Shown here piece after piece: positions 1 through 5,053 of a DNA stretch of 5,053 bases. Under the pieces are notes generated by a model. That model was not told the DNA's origin and made no database searches. It saw nothing but the letters and a program-made list of their open reading frames with translations. Each line of letters starts with the position of its first letter. Positions within the stretch are counted from its first letter, which is position 1. The position numbers were made by a program, and so were the translations under genes. The stretch is from Syntrophomonadaceae bacterium (lineage in GTDB: Bacteria; Bacillota; Dethiobacteria; DTU022): the NCBI GenBank assembly GCA_007119335.1, contig SKPU01000225.1, positions 1 through 5,053 of the forward strand. Direction: 5' to 3'.

Positions 1-106
1 AAGAATTTCTATTCCCATTTCATCTTCTATATGTTAACCTACTTAAAAAGATAAAACAATAGATTCCTACGGTTACCCTAAAATATAGAAAAGGAAGTGA
101 TGGCTT

Positions 107-703
107 ATGAAAACATTGTTGGCAGTCGCATCCAGTCCACGCAAAAACGGTAACAGCGAAACTCTGTTGAAAGAGTTTTGCCGCGGGGCGGAAGATACGG
201 GATGGCAGGTTGATATGCTGCGCATTAATAGCATGCAATTTAAGCCCTGCCAGGCCTGCGATGCCTGCTCGAAAGATGGCCGTTGTATTTTAAAGGACGA
301 CATGCAGGATGTTTACCCGAAAATGAGCGATGCCGATGCCCTGGTCATGGCCAGTCCGGTGACTTTTGGTTCTCTTAATGCTCAGCTGAAGATGTTTATT
401 GATCGCTTTCAGTGCTGGTGGCATGCCAAGTTCAACTTAAAAAAACCCTTTGTTCCTGATACCCCTAAGCGCCAGGGCTTTTTCATCTGTGTCGGGGCCT
501 TGAAACGGGAACGCTATTGTGAGAACGCTATTGAAATTATCAAGGTTTTCTTTACTAATATTAACTATAAGTTTGCCGGTAGTCTGTCTTTTCGAGGGTA
601 TGACGAAAAGGGAGCTATTTTAGCAGATCCAGAAGCGCTTGCTAAAGCTTACCGGGCCGGTAAAGATTTTATTGCCGGTGTAGAGGAGAGTTTGCAGCAG
701 TAA
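107..703 (+). CDS. Flavodoxin-fold NAD(P)H/FMN oxidoreductase, iron-sulfur flavoprotein (Isf)-like
   Basis: A 198-residue soluble protein of the NADPH-dependent FMN reductase/flavodoxin-fold superfamily, with no signal peptide or membrane segment. The N-terminal strand and loop (residues 4-19, SSPRKNGNSE core) match the FMN phosphate-binding loop. The segment ASPVTFGSLNAQLKMFIDR (82-100) matches the second flavin-contacting loop and helix (family pattern SPVYxGxxxAQLKxFIDR). Cysteines 48, 51, 54 and 60 form CxxCxxCx5C; in archaeal and bacterial iron-sulfur flavoproteins the same spacing ligates a [4Fe-4S] cluster beside FMN, so an electron-transfer role is plausible. Many relatives are annotated only as flavodoxin family protein, and the physiological partner cannot be read from sequence. 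The ATG is supported by GGAAGTGAT (93-101), five bases upstream, and by the family-typical N-terminus. The gene stands alone and converges on the chaperone operon, with no evident functional link to it. Confidence 0.9.
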   Translation: MKTLLAVASSPRKNGNSETLLKEFCRGAEDTGWQVDMLRINSMQFKPCQACDACSKDGRCILKDDMQDVYPKMSDADALVMASPVTFGSLNAQLKMFIDRFQCWWHAKFNLKKPFVPDTPKRQGFFICVGALKRERYCENAIEIIKVFFTNINYKFAGSLSFRGYDEKGAILADPEALAKAYRAGKDFIAGVEESLQQ

Positions 704-739
704 GTTGTGGGCCCGTTAGGAGCATATGATTTTAGGAGT

Positions 740-781
740 GATCAAGGGGCCTTCCCCATTTAAGAAGTATGCCCCTTGATC
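740..781. terminator. Terminator-like inverted repeat between convergent genes
   Basis: Perfect 11-bp arms, GATCAAGGGGC (740-750) and GCCCCTTGATC (771-781), enclose a 20-base loop that could pair further (CTTC 751-754 with GAAG 764-767). It lies 36 bases after the oxidoreductase stop and about 80 bases beyond the clpB stop, the expected place for a shared bidirectional terminator. The weakness is the tail: on the plus strand five T's occur only at 799-803, about 17 bases past the stem, and on the minus strand no T-run follows. It could therefore be a transcript-stabilising 3' stem or an inefficient terminator. Confidence 0.45.
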
Positions 782-860
782 TAAAGATTGTTGCCTAATT
801 TTTAAAGAGTTATTTAAAGATAGTTGGTTTCGTTTTTTGGTTCCTGCTTTTTAGCCGGGA

Positions 861-3545
861 TCAACCTTGGATTCGTTCAGCTTCTCCGGCTGATTTGTCC
901 TGATCCTCTTCCTGGTGCTCCTGGGTTTCCCCTTTGTCATGTTCTGCCGCTTCAGCCTGTTTGAATTCCAGTCCTTGTTCACCTTTGCTGATGATGATTG
1001 TTTTATCAGTGGTAACATCACCGGCAATGATGAGGCGTGAAAGCGGGGTTTCAACCTCATTTTGGATGACCCGCTTTAATGGTCTTGCTCCAAAAGCCGG
1101 ATCATAACCCTTGTCAGCCAGGTAACTGACTGCTTCTTCTTCCCACTCTAGATTCAGTGTGGCTGTGTTTGCCAACCGGAAGGCCAGCCTTTCTAAGAGC
1201 AGATCGGCAATTCGGTGAACCTGGTTTCTTTCCAAAGCCCTGAAGACGATTGTTTCGTCGAGACGGTTTAAAAATTCCGGGCGGAAATTTTGTCGGAGCA
1301 AGCTTAAAACAGCGGTTTTCATTTGCTCATAATCGCCGCCTTTTTCGTGAAAGGATATAATCTCCTGGCTGCCGATATTTGAGGTCATGATCAGGATTGT
1401 ATTCCTGAAATCGATGGTCCGGCCCTTGCCGTCGGTTAACCGGCCGTCGTCTAAAATCTGCAGCATAGCATTAAATACATCGTGGTGAGCTTTTTCCACT
1501 TCATCGAAGAGGACTACGCTGTATGGTTTGCGTCTCACTGCTTCGGTTAGTTGGCCGCCTTCTTCATAACCGACATAACCCGGCGGAGCGCCAATCAGAC
1601 GGGCTACCGTATGTTTTTCCATATACTCGGACATGTCCAGACGAATCATATTCCTTTCATCATCGAATAAGGCTTCGGACAGGGTGCGGGCTAATTCGGT
1701 TTTGCCCACTCCGGTCGGTCCGAGGAACATAAAGCTTCCTACCGGCCGGTTTGGATCCTTTATGCCGCTGCGAGCCCTGATCACAGCATCTGCCACAGCG
1801 CTGACTGCTTCATCCTGCCCGATGACCCGCTCGTGGAGAATATCATCTAAGCGGACCAGTTTGTCGCGCTCTCCTTCGAGCAGACGGCTGACCGGGATAC
1901 CGGTCCAGCGGTTGACCACCTGGGCAATTTCAGTTTCACTGACTTCCTCGTTTAAAAGCATATCCTGTTTTTGTTTGCCGGCCAGCTGTTCTTCTTCAGA
2001 CTGCAGACTCCGTTCCAGTTCGTTCAGGCGACCGTATTTTAGTTCAGCAGCCCTGTTCAGGTCGTATTCTCTTTCCGCTTTTTCTATTTCAGTGCGCACT
2101 TCATCAATTTCCCGTTTCAGGGAACGGACCCTGGCGATAGATTGTTTCTCAGTCTGCCACTGGGCTTTCATTGCATCAGCTTCACTTCGCAAATCGGCTA
2201 GTTCCTGCTGCAGCTTTTCCAGACGTTCCTGGGAAGCCTGGTCTTTTTCTTTAGTTAATGCAGCTTCTTCGATTTCAAGCTGCATGACCCGGCGGGTGAT
2301 TTCGTCTAAAGCAGCGGGCATGCTGTCAATCTGAGTGCGCAGGTGGGCTGCAGCTTCGTCTACCAGGTCAATAGCCTTATCCGGCAGGAAACGGTCGCTG
2401 ATGTAACGGTCCGATAAAGTAGCCGCTGAAATTAGGGCGCTGTCCTGGATACGGACCCCATGATGTACCTCGTAGCGCTCTTTAAGTCCGCGCAGAATCG
2501 AAACGGTATCTTCCACTGATGGTTGATTAATCATCACCTGTTGGAAGCGTCGTTCTAAGGCAGCGTCCTTTTCAATATACTTGCGGTACTCACTGACAGT
2601 GGTTGCCCCGATACATTGCAGCTCTCCGCGGGCCAGCATCGGTTTTAAGAGGTTGCTGGCATCCATACCTCCTTCAGCAGCGCCGGCTCCTACCACAGTG
2701 TGTAATTCATCGACAAATAAAATGATTTTGCCTTCGGCATCCTGAACTTCTTTTAAGACTGCTTTGAGCCTTTCTTCAAATTCACCTCGGTATTTGGCCC
2801 CGGAAATAATTGACCCTATATCAAGGGCAATCACTTTTTTATCTTTTAATCCTTCAGGCACATCTCCAGCGATGATTCTCCGGGCCAGGCCTTCTGCTAC
2901 TGCTGTTTTTCCGACCCCGGGATCACCGATCAGGACCGGATTATTTTTAGTCCTTCTTGATAATATTTCCATAACTCTTCGGATTTCATCATCTCTACCG
3001 ATGACCGGGTCAAGCTTGCCCCGGGAAGCCAGATCGGTCAGGTCTCGTCCGTAGCGCAGCAGCGCTTCATAGGTTTCTTCCGGATTATCGCTGGTTATAC
3101 GTTGTGAACCGCGCACAGTTCTAAGCGTATTTAACATGGTGTCGCGATCGAGTTTGAATTCGCTGAAAAGCTTTTTCAAGTCCTCATCGCTTTCCTCTGT
3201 CATAGCCAAAAGGATATGTTCCACGCTGACATATTCATCTTTGAGCTGTTTTGCTTCCTGCTCCGCTTTGGAGAGGATTCGGGCCATCGATGAACTCATT
3301 TGCAGCGGTCCATCGTAGCCCGAAACACTCGGGATCGCTTTGAGCAGTTTTTCTAGCCTATCTTTGAAAGCGTTAAAATCAAGGCCTGCATGTTCCAAAA
3401 ACCGGCCGGCCAGGCCATCTTCCTGATCAAGCAGGGCGGCCAGAAGGTGTTTCGGGCCGACCACCTGGTGGCCCCTGTTAACGGCCAGTTCCTGGGCTGT
3501 AGTTAGCGCTTCTCTTGTTTTATTGGTAATGCGATCTAAATCCAT
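861..3545 (-). CDS. clpB: ATP-dependent chaperone ClpB (Hsp100 disaggregase)
   Basis: ClpB is a cytoplasmic hexameric AAA+ machine that threads aggregated polypeptides through its pore together with DnaK/DnaJ. The 894 residues show all expected parts in order. The Clp N-domain covers about 3-145. AAA-1 has Walker A GDPGVGKT (207-214), pore loop [11 protein letters not shown] (Tyr252), Walker B ILFVDE (275-280), sensor GATT (313-316) and arginine fingers RR (332-333). The coiled-coil M-domain (about 405-530) includes [16 protein letters not shown] and separates ClpB from ClpA/ClpX. AAA-2 has Walker A GPTGVGKT (609-616), pore loop GYVG (656-659), Walker B VVLFDE (677-682), RPEFLNR (755-761) and sensor-2 GARPLKR (819-825). 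No IGF/IGL ClpP-docking tripeptide is seen in AAA-2, as expected for a non-proteolytic disaggregase. ClpB proteins usually end near 855-870 residues; here a hydrophilic Glu/Gln-rich tail continues from about 861 to 894. The start fits the family N-terminus and is preceded by GGTGAT (3551-3556). It is the last gene of the operon, 2 nt after the modulator gene. Confidence 0.98.
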   Translation of the reverse strand: MDLDRITNKTREALTTAQELAVNRGHQVVGPKHLLAALLDQEDGLAGRFLEHAGLDFNAFKDRLEKLLKAIPSVSGYDGPLQMSSSMARILSKAEQEAKQLKDEYVSVEHILLAMTEESDEDLKKLFSEFKLDRDTMLNTLRTVRGSQRITSDNPEETYEALLRYGRDLTDLASRGKLDPVIGRDDEIRRVMEILSRRTKNNPVLIGDPGVGKTAVAEGLARRIIAGDVPEGLKDKKVIALDIGSIISGAKYRGEFEERLKAVLKEVQDAEGKIILFVDELHTVVGAGAAEGGMDASNLLKPMLARGELQCIGATTVSEYRKYIEKDAALERRFQQVMINQPSVEDTVSILRGLKERYEVHHGVRIQDSALISAATLSDRYISDRFLPDKAIDLVDEAAAHLRTQIDSMPAALDEITRRVMQLEIEEAALTKEKDQASQERLEKLQQELADLRSEADAMKAQWQTEKQSIARVRSLKREIDEVRTEIEKAEREYDLNRAAELKYGRLNELERSLQSEEEQLAGKQKQDMLLNEEVSETEIAQVVNRWTGIPVSRLLEGERDKLVRLDDILHERVIGQDEAVSAVADAVIRARSGIKDPNRPVGSFMFLGPTGVGKTELARTLSEALFDDERNMIRLDMSEYMEKHTVARLIGAPPGYVGYEEGGQLTEAVRRKPYSVVLFDEVEKAHHDVFNAMLQILDDGRLTDGKGRTIDFRNTILIMTSNIGSQEIISFHEKGGDYEQMKTAVLSLLRQNFRPEFLNRLDETIVFRALERNQVHRIADLLLERLAFRLANTATLNLEWEEEAVSYLADKGYDPAFGARPLKRVIQNEVETPLSRLIIAGDVTTDKTIIISKGEQGLEFKQAEAAEHDKGETQEHQEEDQDKSAGEAERIQG

Positions 3546-3547
3546 TC

Positions 3548-3838
3548 TTAATCACCCACTTTTTTGCGCAGGCTTTCTATTTCATCCTGCAGATTTTCTA
3601 TTTTATCCAGCAAATCAACAATTATTGCGGCGCCAACTGTGTTGACTCCGGTATTTCTCTTCAGCCGTAATATTTTGTTTAAGCGGCGCAAGTCTTCAGA
3701 ATACATCGTGTCATCTTCATCTAAGTTGATAATGCCCATTTCTTCATAAATAGAGAGCAGGTCAGGATGATACTCCAGGTTGCATTTAGTTACTTTCTCT
3801 TCAACGTCAGTATGGCAGTGGATGCGGACCAGTTTCAT
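3548..3838 (-). CDS. cbpM: Chaperone modulator CbpM-like (MerR-related) protein
   Basis: A small, mostly helical 96-residue protein without membrane segments. Residues 11-53 resemble a MerR-type helix-turn-helix plus wing ([14 protein letters not shown], then MYSEDLRRL). Residues 54-70 ([16 protein letters not shown]) match the hallmark LxLRxxxGVNxxGA of CbpM/HspR proteins, and 71-92 form an amphipathic coiled-coil helix ([19 protein letters not shown]). CbpM in E. coli binds the J domain of CbpA and inhibits it; HspR in actinobacteria is a heat-shock repressor. The adjacent J-protein gene fits either reading. The wing is acidic (LDEDD, 39-43) where HspR has an Arg-rich GxRRYS-type segment, so I favour a protein-binding modulator over a repressor. 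The ATG at 3838 has GGAG (3847-3850) eight bases upstream. A GTG at 3847, overlapping the J-protein stop as GTGA and adding three residues, is possible, but the nearest Shine-Dalgarno would be too close. The gene ends 2 nt before clpB. Confidence 0.82.
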   Translation of the reverse strand: MKLVRIHCHTDVEEKVTKCNLEYHPDLLSIYEEMGIINLDEDDTMYSEDLRRLNKILRLKRNTGVNTVGAAIIVDLLDKIENLQDEIESLRKKVGD

Positions 3839-3857
3839 ATCAATCACTCCCCACCTT
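3839..3857 (-). promoter_or_regulatory. Ribosome binding site that decides the cbpM start
   Basis: Read on the minus strand, the end of the J-protein gene gives AAGGTGGGGAGTGATTGAT followed by ATG. GGAG at 3850-3847 stands eight bases before the ATG at 3838, the usual spacing, and GGAGTGAT resembles the extended 16S-complementary GGAGGTGAT. For the alternative GTG (3847-3845) the only candidate, AAGGTGG, leaves three bases. The Shine-Dalgarno lies inside the last codons and stop of the upstream gene, consistent with translational coupling. Confidence 0.6.
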
Positions 3858-4899
3858 TACGCATTTCATAGAGCTGCTTATAGAGATTTTTTTCTTCCTC
3901 GCTCAAATCAGCGGGAATATCAATGACCAGCCGCACGAATTGGTCTCCCCGGGTTTTATTCTTTCCGGGGAAGCCTTTTCCGCGGAGACGCAGTTTGCTG
4001 CCGTTTTTGCTGCCTGGTGGAACTTTTAGAGTGACCTGCCCGTCCAGGGTTTGAACCGGTATTTTTGCTCCGAAGAGAGCCTGGTCAGGCCTGATTACAG
4101 CATCAATTTCAACGCTATCTCCATTAAGCCTGAAAACAGGGTGAGGACGTAGGCGGACTTTCAAAAACAGGTCCCCCTTTGGCGCACCGCTCAGACCATC
4201 GCCGCCCTGTCCTTTCAGGCGAATGCGGCTGCCTTCTTTTACTCCGGCTGGTACCCGGACATCCAAAGTTTTTTGGTCAGGCCTGCTACCGGTTCCGCCA
4301 CACTGGGCACAGAAACTACGTCCGCTGGTGCCGGTTCCACCGCAGGTGGGGCAGACCGATCCACCACTGACTCGAATCGATTTGTTCACCCCTTTATAGG
4401 CTTCTTCGAGGGTTAGTTCAATTTCGCTTTCTAAATCTTCGCCTTTGACCGGTCCACGCTGAGCGGTTCGCCCGGTACGCCCGGTTCTTCCGCCCATTCC
4501 AGAGGATCCGTCCATTCCGGCTGCAGCTTCTTCACCGAAAAACATTTTGAAAAAGTCGCTGAAACCACCCCCGAATGAGTTTTGAAAGCCGCCACCTTCA
4601 AAATCACCAGTGCTATAGAAATGCATTCCCTCAGCACCGGAGTGACCCTGAAAATCCTGACCGTCTTTCCACCGGCTGCCCAACTGATCATAGCGTTTTC
4701 GTTTTTCGGGGTCGATTAATACTTCATAAGCTTCGTTTATCTTCTTAAATTCTTCTTCAGCTTTTTCTTTTTCACCGGCCGGATGCAGGTCAGGATGCCA
4801 TTTACGGGCCATCTTCCGGTAAGCGCTCTTGATTTCTTTTTCAGAGGCGTTGCGATCTACACCCAGTACTTCATAGTAGTCTTGATATTTTACTGACAT
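3844..4899 (-). CDS. J-domain co-chaperone (DnaJ/CbpA-like) with a two-repeat zinc motif
   Basis: A 351-residue Hsp40 that would stimulate DnaK ATPase and hand over unfolded clients. The J domain spans about 7-74 (DYYEVLGV through RYDQLG) with the catalytic HPD at 35-37. A Gly/Phe-rich linker (about 84-125, [21 protein letters not shown]) is followed by a Gly/Arg/Thr stretch with TGR repeats. The C-terminal beta-domains run about 153-330, ending in a short helical tail. The zinc region has only CPTCGGTG (183-190) and CAQCGGTG (197-204), so these four cysteines, the only ones in the protein, could bind one zinc. Canonical DnaJ has four such repeats and two zincs (about 375 residues); CbpA/DnaJB-type proteins have none (about 300). 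It is thus intermediate, and I give no symbol, although the cbpM-like neighbour suggests a CbpA-type role. The start has a strong GGAGG (4907-4911) seven bases upstream. It is the first gene of the operon; its stop lies 5 nt before the modulator ATG. Confidence 0.95.
   Translation of the reverse strand: MSVKYQDYYEVLGVDRNASEKEIKSAYRKMARKWHPDLHPAGEKEKAEEEFKKINEAYEVLIDPEKRKRYDQLGSRWKDGQDFQGHSGAEGMHFYSTGDFEGGGFQNSFGGGFSDFFKMFFGEEAAAGMDGSSGMGGRTGRTGRTAQRGPVKGEDLESEIELTLEEAYKGVNKSIRVSGGSVCPTCGGTGTSGRSFCAQCGGTGSRPDQKTLDVRVPAGVKEGSRIRLKGQGGDGLSGAPKGDLFLKVRLRPHPVFRLNGDSVEIDAVIRPDQALFGAKIPVQTLDGQVTLKVPPGSKNGSKLRLRGKGFPGKNKTRGDQFVRLVIDIPADLSEEEKNLYKQLYEMRKGGE
4465..4491 (-). repeat. Three 9-nt tandem units inside the J-protein gene
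   Basis: On the minus strand GGAAGAACC, GGGCGTACC and GGGCGAACC follow one another in frame and encode GRT three times (residues 137-145). The second and third units differ by one base. They sit in the flexible linker between the Gly/Phe region and the first beta-domain, where unit gain or loss would be tolerated. Confidence 0.7.
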
Positions 4900-4914
4900 A
4901 CAAATTCCTCCATC

Positions 4915-4931
4915 GGCAGCATATTACTGCC
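4915..4931. promoter_or_regulatory. Imperfect 17-bp palindrome centred on the putative -10
   Basis: GGCAG (4915-4919) and CTGCC (4927-4931) are perfect 5-bp arms around a 7-base AT-rich centre in which one further A/T pair matches. The centre (4923) falls within the putative -10 element, so a bound regulator would block polymerase. If transcription starts further upstream, the same bases would instead form a small hairpin directly before the Shine-Dalgarno. No known operator family is matched. Confidence 0.4.
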
Positions 4932-4950
4932 CGGATTTCTTACTCGTCAA
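4921..4950 (-). promoter_or_regulatory. Candidate sigma-A promoter of the J-protein/cbpM/clpB operon
   Basis: On the minus strand TTGACG (4950-4945, five of six to the -35 consensus) is separated by 18 bp from TAATAT (4926-4921, four of six to the -10). The -10 ends 21 bases before the J-protein ATG, so the 5' leader would be only about 14 bases, just long enough to include GGAGG. It is the best vegetative-type promoter I find upstream of the operon. The short leader and imperfect -10 keep confidence moderate. Confidence 0.5.
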
Positions 4951-5019
4951 TAGCTTAACAAACTGCAATCAGCAGGGCAGATAAACCTAGACTTTGACGA
5001 TGCTAAACCCGGACTGCTG

Positions 5020-5053
5020 CTATTTTTCATCTTCCTTTTTTGTTTCCTTCGTA
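5020..5053 (-). CDS. Possible 3' end of a gene running in from the right edge (uncertain)
   Basis: One minus-strand frame reads TKETKKEDEK and then TAG (5022-5020). The Lys/Glu-rich tail is typical of cytosolic protein C-termini, including chaperones, and the same-strand orientation would allow it to precede the operon. Only ten codons are visible and another frame gives a different short tail, so neither identity nor reality can be established here. Confidence 0.25.
   Translation of the reverse strand, partial: TKETKKEDEK

Noticed and set aside
1..106. Promoter for the oxidoreductase gene
   Set aside because: The leader is AT-rich with several TATA-like stretches (28-33, 79-84), but none has a -35-like hexamer at 16-18 bp; only the ribosome binding site is convincing.
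1633..2334. Long plus-strand open frame (233 codons) inside clpB
   Set aside because: It is antisense to the ClpB M-domain and second AAA module, is rich in Ser/Arg as expected of a shadow frame, and has no recognisable domain.
861..3545. ClpC/ClpA-type protease subunit
   Set aside because: The full-length M-domain and the lack of an IGF/IGL loop in the second AAA module favour ClpB; no clpP is adjacent.
3839..3847. GTG start for the modulator overlapping the J-protein stop (GTGA)
   Set aside because: Such 4-nt overlaps are common, but the nearest Shine-Dalgarno would be three bases away, while the ATG at 3838 has GGAG at eight bases. Kept only as an alternative.
4431..4691. Minus-strand 86-codon frame inside the J-protein gene
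   Set aside because: It overlaps the J-domain/linker coding region in another frame and has no family resemblance.
4985..5002. CtsR operator
   Set aside because: Only one heptad (CGTCAAA on the minus strand) is present; the second tandem heptad after a 3-base spacer does not match.
4900..5053. CIRCE (HrcA) or HAIR (HspR) element before the chaperone operon
   Set aside because: Neither TTAGCACTC-N9-GAGTGCTAA nor CTTGAGT-N7-ACTCAAG, even in degenerate form, was found by eye.
1..5053. CRISPR array, tRNA, rRNA, insertion sequence or phage element
   Set aside because: No spaced direct repeats, cloverleaf-like segments, transposase or terminal repeats were seen; the window is almost entirely filled by four ordinary genes.

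Overview
The window looks like a chromosomal housekeeping or stress locus from a bacterium of moderate GC content. Strong Shine-Dalgarno sequences with extended complementarity to the 16S 3' end (GGAAGTGAT, GGAGG, GGTGAT), the tightly packed chaperone operon and the protein flavour suggest a Gram-positive anaerobe of the Clostridia type. This is an inference; no 16S or other taxonomic marker is present.

Left part (1-860). A short AT-rich leader of about 100 bases without a convincing promoter precedes one plus-strand gene (107-703). It encodes a 198-residue flavodoxin-fold NAD(P)H/FMN oxidoreductase with a compact four-cysteine motif of the iron-sulfur flavoprotein (Isf) type. The gene converges on the chaperone operon. 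The 157-base gap between them holds a perfect 11-bp inverted repeat (740-781), probably a terminator-like hairpin, although neither side has a textbook T-run immediately after it.

Right part (861-4899, minus strand). Three tightly packed genes are read in the order J-domain protein (3844-4899), CbpM-like chaperone modulator (3548-3838), ClpB disaggregase (861-3545). Gaps are 5 nt and 2 nt, so this is almost certainly one transcript with coupled translation. The J protein has a J domain, a Gly/Phe region and two C-terminal beta-domains, but only two of the four CxxCxGxG zinc repeats of DnaJ. The modulator is a small MerR-related helical protein with a poor DNA-contact wing. ClpB is complete, with both AAA+ modules and the M-domain, and has an unusual acidic tail of about 35 residues.

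Upstream of the operon (4900-5053). A sigma-A-like promoter (TTGACG, 18 bp, TAATAT on the minus strand) lies just before the first gene, with an imperfect 17-bp palindrome centred on its -10. No CIRCE, HAIR or paired CtsR box is present. The last 34 bases may be the 3' end of another minus-strand gene coding a Lys/Glu-rich tail.

How the genes may work together. The J protein would deliver substrates to a DnaK encoded elsewhere, the CbpM-like protein would tune the J domain, and ClpB would extract polypeptides from aggregates with DnaK/J help. This is a compact disaggregation cassette without its Hsp70. I see no wholly new system. The most interesting points are the half zinc finger J protein paired with a CbpM-like partner, and the palindrome over the promoter.
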